Below are positions 1-8,652 of a stretch of 64,000 bases of DNA, one piece after another. The notes beneath the pieces are model-generated. The model was not told where the DNA came from and did not search any database. It saw only the letters and a list, made by a program, of their open reading frames with translations. The DNA is from Lysinibacillus pakistanensis (lineage in GTDB: Bacteria; Bacillota; Bacilli; Bacillales_A; Planococcaceae). Location: the NCBI RefSeq assembly GCF_030123245.1, contig NZ_CP126101.1, positions 2,354,501 to 2,418,500 of the forward strand, in the 5' to 3' direction. The translations under genes were made by a program, and so were the position numbers. Every line of letters starts with the position of its first letter. Position 1 is the stretch's first letter.

Positions 1-391
1 TCGGGCCAAGATTAACAGTAAAATGATAGCGGCTTTTCACTAGATCATCATTTTCAACGCCAACCGTATAAAAATTTGTGCTTTTTTCATTTTCAACGAT
101 TGTATGAGCTAGTGACACACTTGACACTTTTGTCACACCATAGATTTCTTCGAAACTTTCAATTTGGCTCTTTGTTAATAGCTTATTTTGCTCAGGATTA
201 TAGCCGACCATCAAATCCATCTCACCAATAAGCGCTTGAATTTCTTCCTTCATTTGTGTGTTAGCATTATATATATAAACGCTCATTGTCATTACAAGAC
301 AAATAGAAATCGTGATGATACTAATACTTGTTAATACATTTGACCAAGCTGCTCGAAATAGCTTCACGGCAATGCTACGCATCGTAAACAT
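1..391 (-). CDS. ABC transporter permease, N-terminal part (runs off the left edge)
   Basis: The minus-strand frame opens with ATG at 391 and stays open to base 1, so about 130 residues are seen. The start MFTMRSIAVKLFRAAW is followed by one hydrophobic segment of about 20 residues and an extracytoplasmic part (MacB_PCD-like layout), as in FtsX/MacB permeases with a large outer domain. Its ATG overlaps the TAA of the ATPase gene (TAATG), so the two are translationally coupled. It should form the membrane half of the exporter whose ATPase lies just upstream. The substrate cannot be read from this fragment. Confidence 0.8.
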   Translation of the reverse strand, partial: MFTMRSIAVKLFRAAWSNVLTSISIITISICLVMTMSVYIYNANTQMKEEIQALIGEMDLMVGYNPEQNKLLTKSQIESFEEIYGVTKVSSVSLAHTIVENEKSTNFYTVGVENDDLVKSRYHFTVNLGP

Positions 392-1206
392 TATAGATCA
401 CCCCTAGTAATTAGCTTGAACTTCGCTAAAATACAATCCAAATCATCTGCCGTTTGCTGATTCTGATAGGAATCCACAATAGCCCCATCATGGAAGAATA
501 ATACACGATTCGCATAGGTAGCAACATAAGGATCATGTGTGACAAGTAATATCGTCTGATTCATATTTTTTTGCAAGTCTACTAAAAGTTCCAAAATTTC
601 ATCCGTTGTATTTACATCCAGTGCACCAGTCGGCTCATCTGCCAGCAGGATAGGGGGATTTGCTATAACGGCACGAGCTATAGCGACTCGTTGCTTTTGC
701 CCCCCTGACAGCTCACTTGGGCGATGCTTTGCCCATGCGGCAATATTAAGCTTTTCCATCATGTGCTGGACACGCACTTTTATGTCTTTACTTGGCAAGT
801 CATTGAGGATAAGTGGAAGTGCGATATTATCTTCAACTGATAAATCTTTTAACAGATGAAAGGATTGAAAAATAAAACCGATATTTTCTTTACGGAATTT
901 GGATGCATTTGGCTCCTGATAAATATCATGGGCTTCCTCGCCAAATAAAAAGAGTGCACCTTCAGTTGGCTCATCAATGGCACTAATCATATTTAACAAT
1001 GTACTTTTACCAGACCCGCTTGTTCCCATAATAGCAACCATTTCGCCTTGGTAAATGGTACAATGGATATTTTTCAATGCTTGTACTGTATGATGCTTTT
1101 GCTGGAAGACTTTAGACATCCCTTCAACACGTAACACCTCTGTTAATCTGCCCTTAGGTATTGGAATTGCATCAATGACCTCTTTCAATGGATTGAACCC
1201 ATTCAT
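391..1206 (-). CDS. ABC transporter ATP-binding protein (MacB/LolD type)
   Basis: A 271-residue ATPase subunit that powers the adjacent FtsX-like permease. Visible motifs: Walker A GTSGSGKST near residues 61-69, Q-loop region FIFQSFHLL, signature LSGGQKQRVAIARA, Walker B ILLADEPTGALD and switch histidine in LLVTHD. The N-terminus has about 25 residues before the ABC domain. The start is supported by a GGGGG Shine-Dalgarno core upstream of ATG 1206. The first 35 bases overlap the end of the sigma gene, so sigma, ATPase and permease form one operon, an arrangement typical of envelope-stress or peptide-efflux modules. That function is inferred from layout. Confidence 0.93.
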   Translation of the reverse strand: MNGFNPLKEVIDAIPIPKGRLTEVLRVEGMSKVFQQKHHTVQALKNIHCTIYQGEMVAIMGTSGSGKSTLLNMISAIDEPTEGALFLFGEEAHDIYQEPNASKFRKENIGFIFQSFHLLKDLSVEDNIALPLILNDLPSKDIKVRVQHMMEKLNIAAWAKHRPSELSGGQKQRVAIARAVIANPPILLADEPTGALDVNTTDEILELLVDLQKNMNQTILLVTHDPYVATYANRVLFFHDGAIVDSYQNQQTADDLDCILAKFKLITRGDL

Positions 1207-1732
1207 CTATATATGCCCCCTTTAATTGTTGTCGTAAAGCCTGTAAACCTCGTCGTATATTTGTTTTTACAGTGCCCTCAGGATATTGTAAAATTGCGGC
1301 AATATCTTTTACTGAGTAATCCTGGTAAAAACGGAGTAGGAGAACAGTTTTATATTTTTCCTCAAGCTTACAGAGAGAATGCCAAAGATCCAGCTCCTCT
1401 TCGATATATGTAGGTGTTGTACTAGTAAAATCCTCTAAAGTATGTGGCTCCACAAGCTGTACTGTATTTTTCTTTGCTATATAGGTTTTACAAACATTAA
1501 TAATAATGCGCGTTAGCCAGGTTGAAAAATAGTGTGGCTCCTTTAACTGAGGAAGTCCCTCATAGGCACGAATAATTGTTTGCTGAAAAACCTCTACGGC
1601 GTCATTTTCATTTTGTACATAGACATAAGCCATGCGATAAAGTTTATGCTGCTCCTGTTCAATCAGCTGATAAAATGCCTGTTCATCCCCGTGTTGAGCT
1701 AACTGTACTAGTGAAACATACTGTGTAGAAAT
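1172..1732 (-). CDS. ECF-type RNA polymerase sigma factor, probable ATT start
   Basis: Sigma-70 region 2 (LYRMAYVYVQNENDAVEVFQ) and region 4 (YKTVLLLRFYQDYSVKDIAAIL...GTVKTNIRRGL) are clear. The first in-frame ATG (1633) falls inside region 2, so that start would remove a needed helix. Upstream, the frame continues through STQYVSLVQLAQHGDEQAFY, a normal ECF N-terminus, to an ATT codon at 1732-1730, eight bases after GGAGG. No in-frame ATG, GTG or TTG exists between them. The 186-residue product matches ECF length. The gene heads the operon with the ABC transporter and probably drives its own expression; no anti-sigma gene is seen in the window. Confidence 0.85.
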   Translation of the reverse strand: MSTQYVSLVQLAQHGDEQAFYQLIEQEQHKLYRMAYVYVQNENDAVEVFQQTIIRAYEGLPQLKEPHYFSTWLTRIIINVCKTYIAKKNTVQLVEPHTLEDFTSTTPTYIEEELDLWHSLCKLEEKYKTVLLLRFYQDYSVKDIAAILQYPEGTVKTNIRRGLQALRQQLKGAYIDEWVQSIERGH

Positions 1733-2142
1733 GAAAATCGCCTCCTTCCACCCATTAGACTTCGCGAACGCCCATTTCGATTCAAGTTTTTTTAAAAATA
1801 GTAAAATTGAAATTTATGGTGGTAAATCAATTTACTGCTATAATATTATTAGTAGTATAAATCGATTTTTAAATGGAGGATAGTCTTGACGATAATGAAA
1901 AATTATTATTAGCGTCTACATAAAGAACAAATTTATTTGTGAACAAAAAAAATGACGAGAATAATAACTATCTTAAAAAGAAGAAATAGAATACAAGGTA
2001 ACATCGATTCAAAACGATCATTTACCGATAGATGTGTGGAAGCCCCCAAAGTGAAAATAGCATAGGAACTTATGGGGTAATAGAAATGCACAGGCAACTG
2101 TCAATATATTTGAAAGGGCTAATCATTAAGGAGGAGTGAGGC
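1733..2142. other. Intergenic region with promoter and long structured leader
   Basis: No convincing gene lies here. A TATAAT box at 1839-1844 would start a rightward transcript near 1850, leaving a leader of about 290 bases before the ATG at 2143. The leader holds a GGAGG-preceded mini-frame (TTG at 1886, eight codons, TAG at 1910-1912), a GNRA-type hairpin ACAGGCAACTGT near 2091-2102, and facing C-rich and G-rich stretches around 2043-2075. The leftward sigma gene SD is at its left end. Confidence 0.4.
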
Positions 2143-3327
2143 ATGAAGAAAAAGCCTATTTATGTGGAGGTGGATATATTTGCACCTATTGAGGAGGCAT
2201 GGACCTACACACAAAATCCGAAGCTTCATGAGCAGTGGGATTTACGTTTTACCTCCATTACATACATTGAAAAAAAATCTGTTGAAGAGCCTCAGCGATT
2301 TACCTATGAAACAAAGGTAATGCCTGGAGTAGTAGTTCGCGGCTGGGGTGAAAGTAAGGGAGAGCACCAAAAAAAGGATGGGACTAAAACATCCTCATTG
2401 CATTTTGGAACACCACAAAAAATATCTCCGATTGCGGGGGGAAGGGGCTATTGGCAGTATCTCCCTCATGATAGGGGGCTGACATTTTTAACACAGTATG
2501 ACTATGATGTTCGCTATGGAAAATTTGGTAAGCTAATGGACGCTATGTTTCGTCCAATGATGGGCTGGGCAACAGCACTAAGCTTTGACGTTTTAAAGAG
2601 ATGGCTTGAAAAGGGAGAAAACCCTGCTTCCCAGTATCGACGTTTCTTTTTAACGATTTTCATAAGCATTCTTTTTTGCATTGTATGGGTATATCACGGG
2701 CTAGTTCCCAAAATTATTGTGCAACATCCCACAGAGGTTGTGCTCGTGGAGAACATACTAGAGAAAGACTTACAATCTGAGCTGGGGCCGAGCGGATATA
2801 TAGTGGAGCTGAGCGGAGTTGGGGTGGGGCCGAGCGGAATTGATGTGAGGCCGAGCGAAACAGAGTTGGGGCAGAGCGGAATTGAGAAGGAGTCGAGCGA
2901 AACAGAGTTGGGGCAGAGCGGAATTGGGAAGGCGCCGAGCGAATTCAGGAGCAGGTCGAGCGAAACAGAGGGGGAGTCGAGCAAAATCAAGTTGAATCTG
3001 AGCAAAACAATGGCAAAGCCAAACGAAGACGTCCTTTCTTGGAGTAATGCTAACCAAATAGTCATCTGGATTGGTATAGCAGAGATTTTGTTTGGGCTTT
3101 GCTGGCTGTTCCTACGAGGAAAGCGCTTATTGTTTGGAGCGCAAATTATTCTGTTTCCACTTTTAACAATAGGGGCCTTGCTAGCAGATATAACGATAGC
3201 TACTGCACCCTTTAATCCAGTGACTTTTAATCTAGCATTATGGGTATTGTCTATAATCGGATTTATAATTAGTAAAGATATGCCAAGTGCCAGACGCTGC
3301 ATACGGAAGCGAGAGGAGACAACATGA
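2143..3327 (+). CDS. SRPBCC (START-like) domain membrane protein, first gene of a ynd-like operon
   Basis: A 394-residue protein. Residues 1-150 look like an SRPBCC ligand-binding fold (YVEVDIFAPIEEAWTYTQNP...W). A hydrophobic helix follows near 170-190, then a low-complexity stretch of eleven 7-residue repeats (about 216-292), then three hydrophobic helices in a DoxX-like C-terminal part. ATG 2143 follows AAGGAGGAG. It overlaps the next gene by ATGA and precedes DUF4166 and YndJ genes, the order I associate with B. subtilis yndG-yndH-yndJ. The repeat is DNA-derived and probably an insertion in a linker. Function unknown. Confidence 0.8.
   Translation: MKKKPIYVEVDIFAPIEEAWTYTQNPKLHEQWDLRFTSITYIEKKSVEEPQRFTYETKVMPGVVVRGWGESKGEHQKKDGTKTSSLHFGTPQKISPIAGGRGYWQYLPHDRGLTFLTQYDYDVRYGKFGKLMDAMFRPMMGWATALSFDVLKRWLEKGENPASQYRRFFLTIFISILFCIVWVYHGLVPKIIVQHPTEVVLVENILEKDLQSELGPSGYIVELSGVGVGPSGIDVRPSETELGQSGIEKESSETELGQSGIGKAPSEFRSRSSETEGESSKIKLNLSKTMAKPNEDVLSWSNANQIVIWIGIAEILFGLCWLFLRGKRLLFGAQIILFPLLTIGALLADITIATAPFNPVTFNLALWVLSIIGFIISKDMPSARRCIRKREETT
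2788..3018 (+). repeat. In-frame 21-bp minisatellite, 11 units
   Basis: Eleven consecutive 21-base units, each beginning NNGAGCGG, NNGAGCGA or NNGAGCAA, lie inside the SRPBCC gene and encode 7-residue units of the pattern x-S-(G/E/K)-xxxx. Two units are identical over all 21 bases, pointing to recent duplication. On the other strand each unit starts GCTCGG-like, the same anchor and period as the array at 21473-21698. Confidence 0.85.
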
Positions 3328-3935
3328 CCATTTATCAAACCATATTAGGTGAGGAATTTACAAAACTGCATCCAAAACTTCAAGAGCGCTATACATTGCC
3401 AGTAAATCAACCATTTTATGCGATAGGAGTTATGCATAAAATTGAATCGGGAGCAAAGTGGCTGCGTCCTTTTTATACCGTGGCGACTAAAACGAAATTC
3501 CTGTTCCCTGAGTCAGGTGAGAATATACCGTTTTCGATTTGTAACACTTGTCGAACGTTGCCAAGTGGTGAGTTGGAAGTCTTATGGGAACGTGCCTTCC
3601 ACTTTCCAAAAAGAACTAGATATTTTCATGCAAGAATGACAGTGGATTTAGTTCATAAAATAGTAAAGGATTATTTAGGTGAACCAGCTCTTTTTTATTC
3701 TGATTTGCACTTTGCTGTGACGCGTGAAGGGAGATTAGTCATTCGTTCAGGTTTTCAACGCTTGGTTTTGTCCAAAATTGAATGTGCGCTTCCAAAATTT
3801 TTGCAGGGGCATGTTGTGGTGGAGGAGGGCTTTGATGATACCAGAAATGTGTTTACGATTCATGTGTCCATCCATAATCCGTTGATAGGGAGGCTGATGA
3901 TGTATGCTGGTGAATTTACGCAACAATCTAGGTAA
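3324..3935 (+). CDS. DUF4166 domain protein (YndH-like)
   Basis: A 203-residue soluble protein. The opening TIYQTILGEEFTKLHPKLQERY and the later segments F..ARMTVDLVHKIVKDYLGEP and HNPLIGRLMMYAGEF fit the DUF4166 family. The start ATG overlaps the previous stop as ATGA, and its 3' end overlaps yndJ by 32 bases, so all three genes are translationally coupled. No catalytic motif is evident. The conserved association with a START-like protein and YndJ suggests a shared lipid or envelope role; this is inference. Confidence 0.8.
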   Translation: MTIYQTILGEEFTKLHPKLQERYTLPVNQPFYAIGVMHKIESGAKWLRPFYTVATKTKFLFPESGENIPFSICNTCRTLPSGELEVLWERAFHFPKRTRYFHARMTVDLVHKIVKDYLGEPALFYSDLHFAVTREGRLVIRSGFQRLVLSKIECALPKFLQGHVVVEEGFDDTRNVFTIHVSIHNPLIGRLMMYAGEFTQQSR

Positions 3936-5454
3936 GCCTGTTATATTATTCGGATTTATACTGGCAGCTATTTGTTTTGGCTTTAGCGAGCAGCCTACCT
4001 TTATATTGTTACTTACTATTGCACAGCTAATTTTTATACCTGCATTGATCAAAATGGTGGTGGACCTTCCTAGAGGCGGAGATGCCATTATTGCTGTAAT
4101 GATGATTGCAGTTACAATGCTTCACTGGTGGACGGAAGGGTGGCTAGCCATTGTTCTAGCACTTATTTATGTTATCTATACAGTATTTATAGCAAGCCTG
4201 GGGGTAAATCGTTTTTTGCAACGTGGCTTTACAAATATAGCGGAAATTTCGATTGATATTGGACTTATGTACTTATTTATTGGGGGACTATGGTTTTTTG
4301 CTTTTATTGCAAAAATCGATACAGGTTTCCCACCATTAATTACATGGTTAACAGCTATCCATTTTCATTACTCAGCCTGCCTCTTGGTCATATCACTTGG
4401 TCTCTTTGGACGTATTCATCAAAGCAGATTGTTTAATGGGATTATTGTTGTTATATGGAGCGGACCGTTTCTTGTTGCCCTAGGAATAACATTCTCTAAA
4501 ATACTAGAAGTTTTTTCTGTGGGATTATACATCATAGCTATTTACGGTTTATTTATACTTGCACTAAAAACTAAACTTCCTGCAATTCAGGGTTTACTAT
4601 TACGTATATCCTATGGTTCTTTATGTATCACAATCCTATGGTCCATCATGTATGCATTGAGTAATTTGCTTGGACATTCTTTTGTTGGGATACCAGAAAT
4701 GCTAAAGTTTCATGGTGTTATCAATGGCGTTTTCTTTGGGGCAGTTGGTGTATTAGCATGGGCTATTGCTGTTCCTAAAAGAACTCATGAACCAGTACAA
4801 TTTCCAGTTAGTCAAATTCGCGGGAAATTACGTGAGCAAAATGATCCTCATCCGGGATTAGTTGATGCACTTCATGATTTTGTTGATACAACTAGGTTAT
4901 CTCCTGCAATCCCGCATTTTTATGAGCAAACAGAACAGTATCGTTTAAAGGCATCCGTCAAATGGAAGGCCTGGTTTAAACCGTTTGCTTTGATTTATCA
5001 AGGCTTTAGTCGTTACATACAACAGCTAAATTTACCCCTGTCCAGCCAGCAAATAGAGATGACAGGGAGGATTATAAAAGTAGACGAACAGCAAGATGGA
5101 CGTCCTGCTCCACGCGCCTGGATTCGCGCAATCGACAAACAAACAACCTTTGTAGCCATTTATTCACAGCATACTACAGACCAAATCACCTATATGAATA
5201 TTGCACTGCCATTACCATTTTCAACGATGATAGGGGTATTATATTTATATGAGGAAAATGGATGTTTACACTTGACTAGTGCTCATGATGGGGATGCAGG
5301 CATTTATTTAGCCATCCATCGATTTTTATTTCAATTGCCTTTACAGGAGCATTTTGTGATAACCGCAAAAAATGAATTACTAACAGCTGTACATAAAATG
5401 CGCATTTTTGGTTTACCCTTTTTACAAATTGATTATCAAATCGAGAAAAAATAA
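3904..5454 (+). CDS. yndJ: YndJ-like integral membrane protein
   Basis: A 516-residue protein. Residues 1-310 form eight to ten hydrophobic helices, with a conserved-looking segment AIHFHYSACLLVISLGLFGRIH near residue 155. Residues 310-516 form a soluble domain ending LPFLQIDYQIEKK. Length and layout match YndJ of Bacillus. The start ATG 3904 is chosen because GGGAGG lies ten bases upstream, inside the preceding gene. It is the last gene of the operon and is followed directly by a terminator. Biochemical role unknown. Confidence 0.82.
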   Translation: MLVNLRNNLGKPVILFGFILAAICFGFSEQPTFILLLTIAQLIFIPALIKMVVDLPRGGDAIIAVMMIAVTMLHWWTEGWLAIVLALIYVIYTVFIASLGVNRFLQRGFTNIAEISIDIGLMYLFIGGLWFFAFIAKIDTGFPPLITWLTAIHFHYSACLLVISLGLFGRIHQSRLFNGIIVVIWSGPFLVALGITFSKILEVFSVGLYIIAIYGLFILALKTKLPAIQGLLLRISYGSLCITILWSIMYALSNLLGHSFVGIPEMLKFHGVINGVFFGAVGVLAWAIAVPKRTHEPVQFPVSQIRGKLREQNDPHPGLVDALHDFVDTTRLSPAIPHFYEQTEQYRLKASVKWKAWFKPFALIYQGFSRYIQQLNLPLSSQQIEMTGRIIKVDEQQDGRPAPRAWIRAIDKQTTFVAIYSQHTTDQITYMNIALPLPFSTMIGVLYLYEENGCLHLTSAHDGDAGIYLAIHRFLFQLPLQEHFVITAKNELLTAVHKMRIFGLPFLQIDYQIEKK

Positions 5455-5457
5455 CAG

Positions 5458-5488
5458 GAGCAGCCAATTTTTAAGGCTGTTCTTTTTA
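5458..5488 (+). terminator. Rho-independent terminator after yndJ
   Basis: GAGCAGCC pairs with GGCTGTTC around an eight-base loop and is followed by TTTTT, three bases after the yndJ stop codon. Confidence 0.9.
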
Positions 5489-5694
5489 GTTCAAAAATCC
5501 CTGTTATAAATATTCATTAGTGCATTTGGATTTGTAAAATAAAATCGAAAAATGCTGAAAATTACTTAAAAATTGACTAGTTATTTCTTTAAATATAGAA
5601 AGAATTATTAAATCAACCATGTTTATTTTAATAATGATAGATTACTAATAGTAATAACAAAGGTCCTCATTCAACAAATAAGGAGAATTTAAAC

Positions 5695-7383
5695 ATGAAA
5701 TTTAAGTCAATTAGTAAAAGAATTGTTTTTTCCTTTAGCATTGTAGTAACAATAGTGATTTTGTACATAGGATACAATTTTTATTCAGTTAAACTGAGCA
5801 ATAGTGCAACAGAGCAAATTATTGAAGAGGACTTACACCTTTTAATTACCGACTACGAACTCGCATCAACGATTAGCCTAAGAATTGCGGCAGCGAGAGG
5901 TTATGTGCTTTCGGGTGATGAAAAATATAAGCATATTTTCAATGATAATGTTGAACGTGCATTAAAAAATGAAAAAATTCGTTTAGCCCTATCAGAATCA
6001 GCAGAGTTTAACAACTTTGCGACAATGGCCAAGGAATGGAGTAGCTATGTTGAAAAAAATGTCTTTGATGTCTATGATCAGGGCAATATCGAAATGGCGA
6101 CTAAAAACTTAGCTACTATGGATACAAAGGCTACTGAAATAAGAGAAGGCTATGAAGGCTTAGCAGAAAATCGTAAGCAATCCATAACAACAGTAGGCAC
6201 AGACATTATTACTGCAGGTGATAATAAGCAGATTACCGGTATTATCGTTGGAATCATCCTTGTTGTAGTTTCAATTGGAATTGCCATAATTAGTGCGCGC
6301 GTTATTTCAAGACCTATTATTACAGTAACGAATCGTATGCAACGTATTACAGACGGGGATCTAAGTGAGCCAGCACTAGTGGTGAAATCAAGTGATGAAA
6401 TAGGGCAGCTAACAGAAGCGACCAATACAATGTCAGATATTTTGAATCGTTTTTTAGGACATATCCAGCGAGTATCGAATGATGTAGCTGCGCATAGTGA
6501 GGAGCTTATGCAATCAGCAACAGAGGTCAAGACAGGTACACAGCAAATTGTCTCTACCGTCACTGAAATTGCAGGCGGTACAGAATTGCAGGCTAGCAAT
6601 GCATCAGATGTAGCCACGAATATGATGGAATTTAATACGAAGATGACCGATGTCAATAATAGCAGTAAGTATGTTTATCAGTATTCACAGGATGTCATGG
6701 CGTTAACAAAAGAGGGCAAGAGCTTAATGAACGCATCTACAGAGCAGATGACTTCTATCCATGTTATTGTGAAAGATGCAGTTCAAAAGGTAGATGGATT
6801 AAGTAAACAAACGCAGAATATATCTAAACTTGTTGCTGTCATACAGGATATCGCTGCACAAACGAACTTATTGGCGCTGAATGCTGCTATTGAAGCGGCA
6901 CGAGCAGGTGAGCATGGAAAAGGCTTCGCAGTCGTTGCTGATGAGGTACGTAAGCTTGCGGAACAAGTAGCCGTTTCGGTTGACGATATTACAGAAATTG
7001 TTCAAAAGGTTCAATTAGACGCTCAGACAGTAACTGCTTCACTCGAGAATGGCTATGGTGAGGTTGAAAAAGGTACAACACAAATTGCATCAACGAATGA
7101 AACATTTAATCAAATAACGGAGGCGGTTTCCTCCATGTCTATCAACATAGACAATATGTCCACGAAGCTAGAAGAGGTAGTCCAAAATACGGCTAGCATT
7201 CATAAATCAGTGGATGAAATTGCCGCTGTTTCTGAACAATCTGCAGCAGGAATACAAGAAGCATCCGCCACTATTGAACAGGCAGCTACCTCCATGGATG
7301 AAATTCAATATAGTTCAGCTAATTTAGCGGAGATGGCAGAGAATTTAAATGATATCATTCAAAAATTTAAATTATCAAATTAG
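5695..7383 (+). CDS. Methyl-accepting chemotaxis protein
   Basis: A 562-residue transmembrane chemoreceptor. TM1 spans about residues 10-30, an outer four-helix-bundle (4HB_MCP) sensor lies at 31-180, TM2 at about 182-205 and HAMP at about 205-258. The cytoplasmic signalling domain carries the hairpin tip [37 protein letters not shown], shown here by its ends: Q-T-N-L-L-A-L-N and [10 protein letters not shown]. It relays ligand binding to CheA/CheW and is adapted by methylation. Start ATG follows AAGGAG. Monocistronic. The ligand cannot be deduced. Confidence 0.95.
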   Translation: MKFKSISKRIVFSFSIVVTIVILYIGYNFYSVKLSNSATEQIIEEDLHLLITDYELASTISLRIAAARGYVLSGDEKYKHIFNDNVERALKNEKIRLALSESAEFNNFATMAKEWSSYVEKNVFDVYDQGNIEMATKNLATMDTKATEIREGYEGLAENRKQSITTVGTDIITAGDNKQITGIIVGIILVVVSIGIAIISARVISRPIITVTNRMQRITDGDLSEPALVVKSSDEIGQLTEATNTMSDILNRFLGHIQRVSNDVAAHSEELMQSATEVKTGTQQIVSTVTEIAGGTELQASNASDVATNMMEFNTKMTDVNNSSKYVYQYSQDVMALTKEGKSLMNASTEQMTSIHVIVKDAVQKVDGLSKQTQNISKLVAVIQDIAAQTNLLALNAAIEAARAGEHGKGFAVVADEVRKLAEQVAVSVDDITEIVQKVQLDAQTVTASLENGYGEVEKGTTQIASTNETFNQITEAVSSMSINIDNMSTKLEEVVQNTASIHKSVDEIAAVSEQSAAGIQEASATIEQAATSMDEIQYSSANLAEMAENLNDIIQKFKLSN

Positions 7384-7457
7384 TATTAAATCTATCGGAA
7401 TTTCATACTTTCAACACAATTAGCTTGTATACTATTGCATTGGAAGGTGGAATCATT

Positions 7458-8369
7458 TTGAGAAAATATTTACTATTAATACTAATGAGCACATTGTTTA
7501 TGGCTCCAGTAGCCTACGCCCATACTATGGATAAAAGTACGCTCTATGCAGATGTTCCAGAAACTGCACCAACGATAAAGGAAATCATGATCCTCCACAG
7601 CATTGGCTTACTGGGCTATAATGGCAAAGATGTGAATTTAAATCTGACAGAAAATTTATCACGTCAAGATTTTGCGGGCTGGGTAGGCGGTTTCTTTGGT
7701 CTTAAAGGCGCTACTGTTGATGAGCTAGCACAAGCAGCCAAAAATGAGGACTATGTAATTTCCTTGGAGGGTGACATTACGTACAAAGAAATAAATACAG
7801 CCTTATTTCATCATAAACTAGAGCTTGAAAAACCAGATGCTACTTTAACGAAAGAAGAGTATATTTCTTTTTTAACAGATCATCTCGATGTTGATATGGG
7901 TGGACACTCCTTAATTCAAATGGGGGGCTTCTCTGAAGGGCCAACTGGAACAATAGAGGATGTTGTGACAGGTGACGAGACAGGAGTGATCATCAACGGC
8001 ACAACCTACATGCTTTCAGGACATCCACGTATTTTCGCAGATTCAACTGACGCAAAAAGCTGGGTAGGCCAAACTGTAGAAAAATCGATTTTCACTACAG
8101 GGGGCAGTCATCAACATGGTCATGACCAAAGCGGTGATCATCATGAAGGACAGTCTGCTGACACACCTACCCTTCAATACATTCAAATTAGTTCGCCAGC
8201 ACAAGCAACCAATAAGACACAGATACAATCAGAAAACGCTACACCTATTGACCAACAGCAGTCTACAAAAGAGACAAATGAAACTTCATCAAACACGGTT
8301 TGGATTGTAGCCTTACTTGTACTAGCAGCTGTTATTCTAAGTTTTGTGTTTGTGAAACGGAAAAAATAA
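7458..8369 (+). CDS. Secreted, membrane-anchored His-rich protein with SLH-like N-terminus
   Basis: The start is taken as TTG 7458, behind GGTGG, because it gives a proper signal peptide (MRKYLLLILMSTLFMAPVAYAH). The mature part begins like an S-layer-homology motif (YADVPETAPTIKEIMILHSIGLLGY). A His-rich run HQHGHDQSGDHHEG near residue 215 suggests metal binding. The protein ends with one transmembrane helix and KRKK, so it is anchored with its body outside. The 303-residue product has no enzyme motif I recognise. A terminator follows. Roles such as envelope metal handling are inference. Confidence 0.75.
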   Translation: MRKYLLLILMSTLFMAPVAYAHTMDKSTLYADVPETAPTIKEIMILHSIGLLGYNGKDVNLNLTENLSRQDFAGWVGGFFGLKGATVDELAQAAKNEDYVISLEGDITYKEINTALFHHKLELEKPDATLTKEEYISFLTDHLDVDMGGHSLIQMGGFSEGPTGTIEDVVTGDETGVIINGTTYMLSGHPRIFADSTDAKSWVGQTVEKSIFTTGGSHQHGHDQSGDHHEGQSADTPTLQYIQISSPAQATNKTQIQSENATPIDQQQSTKETNETSSNTVWIVALLVLAAVILSFVFVKRKK

Positions 8370-8383
8370 AGATTTTTGATTAT

Positions 8384-8430
8384 AACCAGCAATGGACGAG
8401 TTTGATCGTTAATTGCTGGTTTTGTTTTTT
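8384..8430 (+). terminator. Rho-independent terminator
   Basis: AACCAGCAAT and ATTGCTGGTT form a ten-base-pair stem followed by TTGTTTTTT. Confidence 0.9.
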
Positions 8431-8502
8431 CATCAGATGTACAGTGGCATAGTGAGTGAATATTATTGTTTTAATACCACTATATAGCTTTATTGCGCTT
8501 AA

Positions 8503-8644
8503 TCCTCTGCCTCAGAAAAATTACTTCTAAATTTATTTGCACAAAATTGAATAATAGGAAGTTCAATGGGTATATAAATATAATAAAACATGAGAACGAT
8601 TTTGGTCTGGCAAATATAATCGTGGTTTGATTTGAGGCAGAGGA
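8503..8644 (+). promoter_or_regulatory. Long-range inverted repeat that could mask the SD of the beta-helix gene
   Basis: TCCTCTGCCTCA at 8503-8514 is the exact complement of TGAGGCAGAGGA at 8633-8644. The right arm contains AGAGGAG, the Shine-Dalgarno of the gene starting at 8653. If transcription begins upstream of 8503, the 12-bp pairing would hide the SD. Confidence 0.5.
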
Positions 8645-8652
8645 GTGTGGAG

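Noticed and set aside
2788..3018. CRISPR array
   Set aside because: The units are contiguous 21-mers without spacers and are in frame in a gene; no cas genes nearby.
2694..3338. A long minus-strand open frame opposite the SRPBCC gene
   Set aside because: It is kept open by the 21-bp repeat and lies against a well-supported gene with a good SD.
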